Source: Glycine soja
Lineage: Eukaryota > Streptophyta > Magnoliopsida > Fabales > Fabaceae
Assembly (NCBI RefSeq): GCF_004193775.1
Contig: NC_041005.1
Span: 14,045,865 to 14,109,864 of the forward strand
Reading direction: 5' to 3'
Length of the DNA: 64,000 bases
Shown: positions 35,640 to 46,452 of the stretch, piece by piece
How the letters are laid out: each line of letters starts with the position of its first letter
How positions within the stretch are numbered: the stretch's first letter is position 1
Position numbers and translations under genes: made by a program
The notes under the pieces: generated by a model
Seen by the model: the letters and a program-made list of their open reading frames with translations, nothing else
The model's database searches: none
What the model was told of the DNA's origin: nothing

Positions 35640-35856
35640 CCTCAAAAAAAAAAATGTGGCAGGTTAGCTCACCTGGGCGAGCAACCCCTGCATTCAAAAT
35701 ATAAAAACGAGGGAGGGGAACGTTTTTGGCATCCAAAAACTCCCCCCCCCCCCCTCATTCAAAAGAAAGAACACGAAGGCTTGCGGTTCTTGCCCCCTCA
35801 AGCTACTTTTGGTTGCCTTTTGCTTTCATTTTTGGTGTTATTGTTCACTCCAACAA
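35640..35856 (+). promoter_or_regulatory. Internal promoter-like segment before ORF3
   Basis: CTCACCTGGGCGAGC (35669-35683) is followed by ATATAAAAACGAGGGAGG (35699-35716), then a leader that ends CAACAA|GTAAGT at 35857. The order GCGAGC word, TATA box, G-rich start, leader, GTAAGT donor copies that of this element's own LTR. It could drive a separate ORF3 transcript. A C-run lies at about 35743-35754. Confidence 0.5.
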
Positions 35857-36862
35857 GTAAGTATTCCATCCTTGATGTTTTTGCTTCCCATTGGTACATT
35901 TTCTTCATCTTTTGGTACTCTAAATTGTGAGAACATGCTTATATTTGTGGGGAAGTTTTGGTTTGTTTTTGGTGCTTGTTTTCTTGAATTGAGGATTTGA
36001 ATGAAAAGGCCTTAGGCCTAGGTTGTATTCTGAAGCAATGGGGCATGCCACATTGTCCCCATCCTCTTGCAATTTGTGTCCAAATGTGCACCCACCAAGT
36101 GCTCGGTGAAATGCCCCAATGATATATGAATATGATTTTGCAAATTGGGATGGTGGGGCTGTTTTATGAGACGGCATAGGAAAGTCAAAATAGATGCCCA
36201 AATGCAATCCCAAGCTTAGGAACCCAAACTTGTTAAGCTTCAATGCAAGAAAACACACTCATGACTAGGAACCCAAAATTTGGTTTTAGAATTAGAAAAG
36301 CATGAAAATAGGGACTTGTTTGTAAGAATTTGGGCTGCCCCATGATTGGTACTTTGCACCTAACTAATGTGGGAAATGCTTTTCAATGGTGGGTAGATAC
36401 ATAGGTAAATATAAGGAGCATGAAATTCCTAGCAAAGTGTGAATGATGTATGATAGTATGGAATGCCTTTTTGAATGCAAGTGTGTGCATAATGTAAATA
36501 GCTTGCCAATATGAATAAATGTGAATGAAACAATAAAAAAAATTTTGTGATATATATTTCAAACATATGTAGGTAGTTTGTAAATAGCAAATGTTTAAGA
36601 TATAAATTAGGTGTAAAGTTTGACGCCACACTTTGAGCATGAAAGTGTGTTTTCTTTTTCAGAATGTATTTAGGTATATGGCAATTAGAATATGTTGGAT
36701 GTTCTGGTATGTTGACATGAGTAATAGGATATTTTCTACAAATACGCGTGTGCATGAATGGATCATATGAGTTTGGTCTAAATCAGAGGGATTAGCACAA
36801 CCTTTTTGCGTTAAGATAAGTGTTATCTTGTAAAGCTAGCTTCTGAATGTTTGTTCTCGCAG
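35857..36862 (+). other. Putative 1-kb 5'-UTR intron of ORF3
   Basis: Starts with a consensus donor GTAAGTATT and ends TTTGTTCTCGCAG, after which GAAATGGCC gives the ORF3 start codon. It has no open frame of note and contains many stops. Inferred from sequence only. Confidence 0.5.
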
Positions 36863-36865
36863 GAA

Positions 36866-38113
36866 ATGGCCCCGAGGAAACTTGCCTCAAAGAGATCCAG
36901 GAAGGATAAAGCGGCCGAAGGGACTAGTTCCGCTCCCGAGTATGATAGTCACCGCTTTAGGAGCGCTGAACACCAGCAGCGCTTCGAGGCCATCAAGGGA
37001 TGGTCATTTCTCCGGGAGCGATGCGTCCAGCTCAGGGACGATGAGTATACCGATTTCCAGGAGGAGATAGTTCGCCGGCGGTGGGCATCGCTGGTCACCC
37101 CCATGGCCAAGTACGATCCAGACATAGTCCTTGAGTTTTATGCCAATGCTTGGCCAACAGAGGAGGGCGTGCGTGATATGAGGTCCTGGGTAAAGGGTCA
37201 GTGGATCCCGTTTGATGCAGATGCTATCGGCCAGCTCCTGGGATATCCTTTAGTGCTGGAAGAGGGCCAGGAGTGCGAGTATGGCCAGAGGAGGAACCGG
37301 TCTGATGGGTTCGATGAGGAGGCCATCGCCCAGTTGCTATGTATACCGAGGCAAGATTTTGCCCGGACTGCTGCCGGGAGACGGGTTCGGATCATGCGCA
37401 CCAACATGACCACCCTGACTCAGATATGGATGACTTTGCTGCTCAGCAACATCCTGCCCAGCGATCATAATTCTGACCTCCCCCTGCCGAAGTGTCAGCT
37501 GGTGTACGCCATCCTAACGCGGATGAGCATTCATGTGGCTCAGTTAATCGCTGATGTCATCTATATATTTGCAAGTATGGCGCCTACCAGGCACCCTCTG
37601 GACCCGGATAAGTCCAACAGGGCCCTGGGATTTCCCGCCTTGATCACAGGACTCTGCCAGTCGTTCGGCGTCCCCGTCGCACCTAGCAATGTGATTCGGT
37701 CGTCCATCACCCGAGCTTTTATTGAGAAGTACTGCACGCAGAGACAGGTCCAGGGTGATGCACCACAGGCCGCGGACGCGCCGCCACCTCATCAGGCTGG
37801 TCCAGCCGGATCGTTTGATACGGAGTAGTATCTGCGGCATTTGGTTCGCCAGCAGGCGGCCAACCACCGGGCACATGTACAGACCCATGATTGTCTTTAT
37901 CAGATGAGTCTCAGCCTGCAGGGCCAGGGTTTTACTTCTTTTCCGTGCCCTACTCCGGACCAGTTCAGGGCAGAGGTCGCATGGCCTGGAGATTGGCCTG
38001 AGGCCCAGGCAGGAGAGGCACCAGCAGAGGCTCCTGACGAGGCAGATGAGGCCCGCGAGGACGAAGAAATGACCGATTTACTTGATTTCTTAGGAGGAAG
38101 CGGGGCCACATGA
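36866..38113 (+). pseudogene. ORF3 of element D: plant transposon-associated protein, one stop
   Basis: The ATG at 36866 follows an acceptor-like CAG by three bases; the frame actually opens upstream with a TTG, which I do not accept as start. It holds 416 codons with one TAG at 37826-37828. A basic N-terminus (KLASKRSRKDKAAE) could be a nuclear localisation signal. The main domain (about residues 35-285) includes FYANAWP, IPFDADAIGQLLG, LLCIP, TTLTQIW and ALGFPALITGLC. The C-terminus is very acidic (DEADEAREDEEMTDLLDF). The domain is the uncharacterised one annotated in plants as a putative plant transposon protein; it recurs at 43696-45159 and as a remnant at 54400-55100. Function unknown. 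Confidence 0.75.
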
Positions 38114-39955
38114 TTGGGAGATTCCTTGATCCATATTTCTTTTTGTTTCCATTTGTTTTTTCTGTTACATATCATCTTATTTTTGTTTGACTAAGGGACT
38201 AACGTTTGTTTCATGTTTTGACTTTTGTTTTGTACATACATATCATTTGAGTTGTTACGTCGGTACTTGTTTCATTGTTGTCAATAGTGTTTGTTGAAAT
38301 TCCGGAACCGTGTAGAGTTTTTTCATTTAGGAACGTCGTTCTAAAAAATAAAATGAACCAAAATCCTAATAAAAAGAAAGAAGCGTGAATAAAGTCATGT
38401 TCATAAAGAAAAGAAAAAGGTTTTTATTTATATATGTATGTGAAAGGAAAGTGTGTATAAAAGGTTTTTTGTGTGTAAATGATGCGTGGAAAGGAATTCT
38501 TGTGTGTGTAAGTAACAAGTGTATATGAAGGAACTTTTGTGTGAACCATAAGTGCGTGTTGGGAAAAATGAAAAAATCTTTGAATGTAAATAGGGTTTGC
38601 ATATAGACCGTGTGACGTATAAAGAAGAGTTCTAATGCGTGTACAGAAAAAGTTCGTCATGTATATAGATGTACAAAGGAAGGTTTTCCTCATAAAGGAC
38701 CACATGTGTATAGTTTTAGTGAACATATAAAGCAAAAAGTAAAGAGAAAGAAAGACCGCGAAGGTTGACATGTTATAGTTAAGAAGCATAAATCATTCGT
38801 AAAGAGCAAACGTATCTTCTGGAAACAAGGGACTGATGCTAAGAGTGTATTTTCCGGAATGAACCGAGATAAAGATGGATGAATTCATTGAACTGATGAA
38901 AGAACATAACTTGGAAACGTTGGGTCTGTCTGTGTAAATTCCCAACCATAGTATCACAATGCCATAAACGGGATGCTTGAGTGCCCACCTGGCTGTAGCC
39001 ATGACTGATTTTGCACGTTGTTTTCAAATCATCATTGTCACGCGTGCCTTATGGAATAATGTGGAAGTTTGACCCGAAATCGAAGCCTTGACACTCAAAT
39101 TTGTCTCGCCCCAAATATCAAGATTGGGGTTCCCACGATAAAAGATCCCATTGAGACATAACCTTAGCCCTCTTTGAACCTTGGCCTAAAAAGAAAAAGA
39201 GAATCCTCATCTTTTCCCCCGAAGCAAAGGACAGCGGAATCTCCTCAAAGGAGAGCAAATAGAATGCTAAACTCGATCTCCCAAAGAAAGGGATGGGGGA
39301 AGGAAAAGTGAAAAGAAAGAAAAGGAAGAAATGGAAAGAAAGAAAAAGAAAAAGATGAAAATCAAGAAAAGAACAGAAGAAAGGAAAGAAGGGTTCCCGA
39401 TCAAAGATCGAAAAGAAGTGAAAAGGGAAAAGAAGCAATTCACAATCGGTGAAAGAAAGAAGACAGAAATTCTTCAAAGCCAGATTGCCACTCAGAATCA
39501 TTCTTGACTGGCAATATCCCACCCCACATTAACAAAGAGGAAAAGACCGAAACACCCAGCTTCCTCTCCAAAAACGCTGACCTCGAGAAAATCCTATTGG
39601 TCCGTGATCGTACATTTGATCTTTGATTCGATAGGAAGTCGCGTGCAAAATAGAGTCATGGTGCAGTTATGGTTTGGGAATAGGATAAAACACTTGCCTT
39701 GTGAGTTTTATACACTATGAGTGATTTATTTTCAGCTTAGCCCGATGTTTCCCCTGCGTGTTCATTTGAAAGCTAGAAGTTGACATCCTACCCTTCATTC
39801 TCGGTTACAAGGAAGATTACCCTTGGCACAAGTATATTGTTTCTCTAAGATGTGGTGCTCTCGCGAATGATTTATTTTTCTTTGCAAAAAGCATGTTATC
39901 CTTTTAGGTGGAAAAACCCGGTGGACCGTTCGGTCCCGCCAACACCCTTTTTTCG
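38114..39955 (+). other. 3' region of element D
   Basis: Untranslated. 38400-38720 has irregular GTGTGT/AAAGG words. 38790-39120 is homologous to minus-strand 53280-53560 of element E. 39295-39440 is a GAAA-rich purine tract equivalent to E's 52991-53170 repeat. No gene is supported; the antisense frame 39522-39118 is a shadow of the purine tract. Confidence 0.65.
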
Positions 39956-40372
39956 GAGCCACATGAATGTTATTGCTTAGGGCTGTTCATGTGTCCTCCA
40001 CTTTCGAGTTTGGAGCTGTGTTTCATGATTGCCTAAGTGAGGACCCTCAAGGCAATCCTCCATTCTCACCCTTTTTCGGAGCCACATGAACGTTATTGCT
40101 TAGGGCTGTTCATGTGTCCTCCACTTTCGAGTTTGGAGCTGTGTTTCATGATTGCCTAAGTGAGGACCCTCAAGGCAATCCTCCATTCTCACCCTTTTCC
40201 GGAGCCACATGAATGTTATTGCTTAGGGCTGTTCATGTGTCCTCCACTTTCGAGTTTGGAGCTGAGTTTCATGATTGCCTAAGTGAGGACCTCAAGGCAA
40301 TCCTCCATTCTCACCCTTTTCAGGAGCCACATGAATGTTATTGCCTAGCGCTGTTCATGTGTCCTCCCTTAT
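39956..40372 (+). repeat. 123-bp tandem repeat in the 3' region of D, 3.4 copies
   Basis: Monomers start at 39956, 40079, 40202 and 40324. Each can form two hairpins: CACATGAA...TTCATGTG and GATTGCCT...TGAGG...CCTCA...AGGCAATC. The same monomer, in the other orientation, makes the array at 46456-47731. Confidence 0.95.
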
Positions 40373-40610
40373 CAAGCGCGAAGTCTCTGGTGACTGGGAA
40401 ACACGTTATTCTGTTGTTTTCCGGATCTTTTCCTTCGCCAAGTATGTGTATATGTATATTATGTTCGTTGTTCTTGTTGTTGTTTGTATTTTGTTTTGCG
40501 CAGAAGAAAAAAAAGAAGGAGTAGAGACGAGAGTCGTCATCACGGAAAGGGCAGGACGGACGAAATCAGTGTCCTATCTTTGCTTTCCTCTTATCTCCGA
40601 TGAGAGGTAA

Positions 40611-40625
40611 GTAAAGAGGGGCAAC
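40611..40625 (+). promoter_or_regulatory. Polypurine tract of element D
   Basis: GTAAAGAGGGGCAAC abuts the 3' LTR. The last seven bases are the same in A and E. Confidence 0.85.
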
Positions 40626-42236
40626 TGTCATACCCTAATTTCGTCCGGGGATTATTACTTGATGACATGCAATCTTTGGTTAGCCGCTTTAAGATAGTTG
40701 GCGTCCTTTGTTGCACAATAAATGAAGTCCCGAGACGTCTCAGAAATGAAAAGGAAGCAGGCTTGCACGATCCGTGAAATTCCGTAATGTGGCGGAAGTT
40801 GAAAAGAGGTGTTTTTGCGCAATCCGTGAGTTTCCGTAACTTCTACGAAAGCTAAAAAAGAGTAAATACATAATCCGTAAGGATTCGTAACCTTGTGGAA
40901 GGAAAATAAGTATCGTTACGAAATTCGCAATGTTTCGTAATGTTACGGAAAAAGAATTACAAAAAAAATAGAAGGGCGGGTGCATTTAGTAAAAAGGAGG
41001 GTGCAAATAGCAACCAGGCCCACTTGGGCCCTCCAGAAGATTCCTCCAGAAGGCTGTTGCTTCTGGAGGAAGCAACCTTGCTCGCCTGGGTGAGCTGGGT
41101 GGCAAGCTCCTCCCCTATTTTGCTATAAATAGGGGGAGGAGTGAAGGGAGAAGGGGTTCAGCCTTCTAGGCACTTCTTATTCTCTCGAAATTGCTGAGGA
41201 AAATTATTTCCGTGAAGAAAATCCAAGCCGAGGCGCTTCCTTAACGTTTCCCTAACGTTTTCGTGAGTAACTACGCGAAGATTCTCGACCGTTCTTCAAC
41301 ATTCATCGTTCGTTCTTCGTTTTCTTCAGTCTTCAACGGGTAAGTACCTCAAACCGAGCTTTTCAATTCATTCTATGTACGCGTGGTGGTCCACATTTTG
41401 TTTCATGTGTTTTTTATTCTCGTTTTCATTCGCTTTCTATACCCCCTTTTGACGTGCTTCATTCATTTATTTAAGTTGTTTCTCGCCTAATCTAAAAATA
41501 AAATAAATTTCCACCGATCATTTGAATTGTATCATCCGTTAATTTCGGTTAAAATGAATTCCGACCGTTTGGTCGTGTCGTAACCATGTTGGAAATCCAA
41601 AAAGAGGTAAAATAATAATATAATAATAAAAAATACCTTTTAGTAAAATAAAGCGAAAAATCAATCGGACGTTTTCTCTTTGGGATTTCTCATTCTTAAT
41701 TGAATTGACTAATAACTAAAGTGAAACTAAGGCTAACATCAACTCGCCTAGTCAAGCTCGTCCACAAAAATAGGTTTTGAAAAGTTTATCATTTCAGTTT
41801 CTTACTAAGTAAAATGGATCATTTTTAAAGGTCCAACGCCTTTAAATGATCACTCTTTAAGTAAAAGAATCGCTTGATTCACGCTTAAGAAAGAACTACG
41901 TAGGTCTGATTTCCTCTTCGATGGAGGGTACGTAGGAGCAAAAGCCCCGCTTTTGTCGACCTAAAAAAAAATAAAAAGAAATAAAAGGTAACACAATATC
42001 CACAATTCAAAAAAAATAGGCTGTTGTCCTTTGAGACAAACGTGAGAGGTGCTAATACCTTTCTCAAGCGTAAATAGAACTCCCGAACTTAGAATTTTCA
42101 TTTTGACCGGTTTCCTTCGGTTTTCCCGATGTTTTCCACAAATAAACGTTGGTGGCGACTCCGCGCAACTTTCCTCCTTTGGAAAGCACACCCGTGAGCC
42201 TCGCCCTCGCTCGCCCGCGAAGGGCATGTTGCGACA
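40626..42236 (+). repeat. 3' LTR of element D
   Basis: TATA box CTATAAATAG at 41123-41132, donor-like GGGTAAGT near 41338, hairpin GATCATTTTTAAAGG...CCTTTAAATGATC near 41817-41851, end TTGCGACA. It is 92 bases longer than the 5' LTR because the latter suffered small deletions. Confidence 0.93.
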
Positions 42237-42241
42237 CAATC

Positions 42242-43695
42242 CTACAAAAAGAACTGTATGTAACTTGGAGGAATTCTATATAATTATCAAAAGTTTCTAT
42301 ACAAAAGTTAGTCATATAAAACGACGAACAAACTCCCCCAAATTTACAATTTTCCTTGTCCTCAAGCAAATAAAGAACAACTCACTTGTCCTCAATTGCA
42401 AAAATAATGCAGTGATTATTTACAAAGGGTGTTTGCTTCCAAAACATTAATCATATGATAAGAAATCTATACAATGACTCAATCAATGGTTTTTCACAAG
42501 ACATGCAGATTTTGAGAGATAAGAGCATTTTTATTAAGCAACACAACTGAATGAAACTAATCAGCAGACAGATTTCATGGAAGGATGCCTAACCAGTGCC
42601 TCATAGTCACTGTTTCACTCAAGCTCAAGTGTTTAAACTAATCAATAATTAACAACTAACATGAGGTCCAACCTTTGCACTTCATCTCATGGCATACAGT
42701 TAGGAATGCATAAATTGAATCAGAAGGACTTTTATAAGCTTGTAGTGAGGCTGGGCTACAATAAACAATGGTTTTTCTAAGATTCAAAAGCTTTAATTAT
42801 AGGAGAGCACAAATCCTAAAATTAACCATTTTTTCTTTTCCATTTACATTCTTTTCAACTCAACTCACTTGCCCTTTGTACTTAGCTTTATTCTAATAGC
42901 ACACACACCTTTTATTTAAAACTTACTGTGTTTTTTTTTTTAAATTACAATCTATTTACCTATTTGTTGTGTGTGCTAGTATTTCTTACCTTTATAACTT
43001 GGCTACCCAACAAACTCCCCCAAATTTGAGGAAAATTGCGTTGAATCCTATTGCTCTCCTATAACCTAAGATAAGGTATATGGAGATGACATTTTAAGGC
43101 TTGAGGTTCAGCTTAAACAATTCAATTCTTCAGCTCAAATGTGGGTGCAAACGATATAACATCAATGTATTAGGTAAGCTTTTTGGCCAAGTAGCTATTT
43201 CATACAATCATGGCCTTCATCATTCTCAATTCCATACATTCCATTCCATATTTCAAAGATTCATGCAAACATCATTACTCAATGCTAGTCGTTTTCTTAA
43301 CATTTAAGGTTCACACACTTACCGGGTTATGGTTAATGCGTTCCTTCACAATTAATCTGTCCAACTAACTAACATTTTCAGTCATAATCCTAATTTCTTG
43401 TTCTTTCTCTTCTAAAAAATGCATGCTCATTTGAAACCTAAGATTAACCATCATACTTCATCTATATCATGTAATCAATCACAAACACTAATTTTCCCCC
43501 AAAAAAATATTTACCAAACACTGCATACTTGTAAAGCAAGTTAAACTATTTAATATGCTTCAAAACATGCATCAAGATCATTCAAAAAGAAAAATTATAA
43601 ACTAAAAACCCATTATAAACTATATGAAAACTATACTGAAAACATAAAATAATAATTATAATTGTTCAAAAGACAAGAGTATAGAAATCTTGTCA
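42242..43695 (-). mobile_element. Element F, 3' region downstream of its ORF
   Basis: Continues from 23591 once D is removed. On the minus strand two copies of a purine-rich block, CAAATTTGGGGGAGTTTG (43012-43029) and AAATTTGGGGGAGTTTGTTC (42327-42346), resemble polypurine tracts; either could mark the start of the F 3' LTR. No protein coding. Confidence 0.5.
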
Positions 43696-45159
43696 CTAGT
43701 CTTTTGGTTGGTCCTGGTCCATGATATCCTCCTTTTCATCTATGAGGTGAAGCACTGAGGTGCCTGCTGGTGAAGTAGTGGGGGATGACAAGCCCAGGAC
43801 AGGTGTAGATGGCTCCTGGGATGGTTGTGGTGAAGACAAATCTAGAACTGGTATGGAAGGTTCTACTGCTTGCTGTGGGGTAGTCTTTGGTGTAGCAGCC
43901 TTCTGAGTCTCCTCCAGTGTGGTGCCTGGATCTTCCTCATAGATGAATGGCTCTGGTGGTATGGTCTCTGAATTTGAAGATGAGGAAGACTCATCCTGAT
44001 GTGGCTGAGGCTTCTGGGCTGCAGAGGCCTCACCCCCTCCAATAGGAGAAGGCTGGGCTCTTGGCCAGACCACCTGCCCAGTGAACTCCTCCAGGGATAT
44101 GAACGGCTGATGCTGAGCTAAGTTTTGAAATGTCTACATCAACAGGTACTGTCCTTGGTATAAACTTTGGAGCATCACCATGATAAGGTCTATAGAAGGT
44201 CCTGGATGAGCTGGAGCTGGTGGTGGAGCATAAGTGGGTACAGGAGGGTCCTGAGGAGTGGATGAGGAAGGGATCTTAGCTGCTCTAGCCCTAGCCTTGC
44301 AAGTCATTGGAAAGTAGAACGAAGGTTCATCCAGGTTCCAGCAATTTTTCTTGATATATTCCAAATTAATGGCTGGGCTCAGTGATTCATAAGAGAGGGA
44401 ATCAGAAGTGACTCCCGTTGCCTTGTAGAGAGCTGTGATCAAGGCAGGAAATCCCAACCTAGAGGAGTTGGACTGAGCAATGAGTGAGATCTGTCCTGAA
44501 AATAGTGCTCCAATGTTCATGTCCATCCTCATCACCAACCCATAAACTAACCGTGCCCTGTCTAAGTTCAGGTCTAATGTATGTGATGTAGGGGCCAGGT
44601 TAGAATATGATAGCACACTCCAAGTCTGTGCTAAGGTGGTGAGGTCTCTCCTTAGGAGCTTCCATAACATGCCTTCAACATTTAGAACAAATCCCCTGCC
44701 TGGAATACAGAGGCGAGCCGCTATCTCTTGAGGATCCATCCTCAGTCTGCAAAATCTGGAATATGTGGGGATGGTCTCCCCAGGCTCCAATACCACTGGG
44801 GTCCCCAGAAATGTGTTGAAGGTGTCTGCATCAAACTTTATCAAGTGCCCTCTCACTCTCACCTGCTTTGGTGAGTTATCTTTAGGGTCATAGAGGTTTG
44901 CGTAGAACTCCTTGACCACCGCGACATCAATACTGCCATCAGTTGAGTTGGTGAGACGCTTGTGCAGGTTGCGCCTCTCCAACTCCCTTCTAAACTCGTC
45001 AAACTCCGTGATATAAAGCTTGACGTTCCTCTCCGGAAGGATGTTCCGGTCGAGGACGTTGTCGGCATATCTGTTCCAGGCTTCTTCTCAGGTAAACCTA
45101 CTTGTATCATAGTTAGGTTGGGGCCTGGAAGTCGTGTTTTTCCTTTTTCTTGAAGCCAT
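43696..45159 (-). pseudogene. Element F ORF: homologue of D's ORF3, two stops
   Basis: From ATG at 45159 the frame runs 488 codons and is broken by TGA at 45088-45090 and TAG at 44134-44136. The N-terminus is basic (MASRKRKN). The domain contains FYANLYDP, IKFDADTFNTFLGTPVVLE, ARLCIPGRGF, DLTTLAQTW and SRLGFPALITALYKATGV, which parallel D's ORF3 block by block at low identity. A Pro/Ser/Gln-rich tail with a repeated VLDLSSP/VLGLSSP phrase follows. Function unknown. The pair shows that this protein occurs in two retroelement families within one locus. Confidence 0.75.
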
Positions 45160-46200
45160 TTGTGACAAAAGAACCATTAAAACTATATTAGCTAACTTTT
45201 ATTTAAATTGAAAACATACATTAAAAACTTAAAAACATAGTGAGCCCTCAGCGAGAGCATGCTCGCTTAGCGCACCTTATGAGAAATAACTTATAGGCTT
45301 AGTGCAACATGGGTGCGCTTTGCAAGTTATGACAAAAAAAATTTATGCATAAATGGCTTAGCGAGATAGGCACTCTCTTAGCTCAGAGCAAAACAGTTTT
45401 AATCATGCGCTTAGTGAGAGGTTTTCGCTTAATGCGACTCGACTACCAAACACTATTGAGTTTAGCGAGCAAGACTCACTTAGCCTTATACAAACCACAA
45501 CGAATAACACTTAGCGCATGAGTGAGGCGCTTAGCACAAGGCACAATCCAAAAATTTGTCTAAGTTATATGGGCTTAACAAGTTAGGCTCGCTTAGCCCA
45601 ATGCAGGCCGCAAGGAATAGCGCTTAGCTCAAAACACTATCAGGAAACACACAAAGAATTTTCTGAGTTAAAACAAAGAAGATGAATATTCATATAAAAG
45701 ATGAACTTGCTTAGCGCAGCGTGGCTGGCTTAGCAAGTTCATCTAGAAATCCAAAAATTCAACCAAAACTGATGAATTCACTTAGCGCATCAGGCACGCT
45801 TAGCAAGTTTATCAAGATTTCCAGATACACAGACGAGGCTGCTTCAGCCTCTTCAAGTAGGCCTCTATTAGGCCCTTTAAACCTTAAAATTTAACATGCA
45901 AAATGATCTACATTATCTATAGAACAAAACCCCTAACAAAGTTCTAATTTTTAACTAATCTAACAACACTTCATCCACAAAAATCAAACCTCAAAAGCAA
46001 AGTCATAGACCCTATGGTTTTAAACAATAAAATAACAAAGTAAAGTTAGAGAACTTACTTGATTATCAGAGATGGATTAGAGAGGGAAGAAGGATGCAAG
46101 CTCAGAAGTGTGAAATGATGTGAAACGAAATTGTTCTGAGAGAAATAGAGTTGAAGGCAAATGACTTTAAAACAAAAGGAACGTAACTGCCCAGGGCAGT
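45160..46200 (-). mobile_element. Element F leader rich in CTTAGCG words
   Basis: At 45240-45850 GCTTAGCG-type words (GCTTAGCGCA, CTTAGCGAG) recur at irregular 20-45-base spacing, many paired with CTCGC or TGCTCGC. Some form stems, such as GCGAGAGCATGCTCGC at 45250-45265. 45900-46200 is ordinary AT-rich sequence. No gene. Confidence 0.6.
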
Positions 46201-46452
46201 TACGCTTTGTTTTTTACAATTTCGCACTTCTCACTTAGCGTGTTAACTCGTTGAACGAGTGAGTGTGATGCTTAAGTTTTTCAACTCACGCTTTAAGCGA
46301 GCATACTCGCTCAGCCCAACTTTGAAATTTGAAAAATCATTTTTTTAAATAAAGCTGGGCTTAGCGAGTTCATGTCGCGCTGAGCGAGATCTGTAGATCT
46401 GAATCCCTGCAACTCTCGCTTAGCTGGGCTCCAAGCCAGCTTAGCAAATTGA
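46201..46452. repeat. Left 252-bp direct repeat flanking the satellite array
   Basis: Matches 47732-47983 without indels and with about eight substitutions. It is part of element F's CTTAGCG-rich leader. Confidence 0.93.

Larger units (their letters stand above)
23592..42236 (+). mobile_element. Element D: near-complete Ogre-like retrotransposon, 18.6 kb
   Basis: TGTCATACCC...TTGCGACA-type LTRs (the 5' copy ends GATA) bound the element and CAATC is duplicated at 23587-23591 and 42237-42241. The order is LTR, PBS, ORF1, gag-pro, intron, pol, a further ORF3, tandem repeats, PPT, LTR. The long leader, ORF1 before gag, the intron between gag-pro and pol, and the two RNase H domains are hallmarks described for Ogre/Tat elements. 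Four premature stops and an in-frame loss in RNase H make it inactive now. ORF3 downstream of integrase is not part of the classical Ogre plan. Confidence 0.95.

Noticed and set aside
35920..36258. 112-codon antisense frame in D
   Set aside because: No homology and it lies in the putative ORF3 intron.
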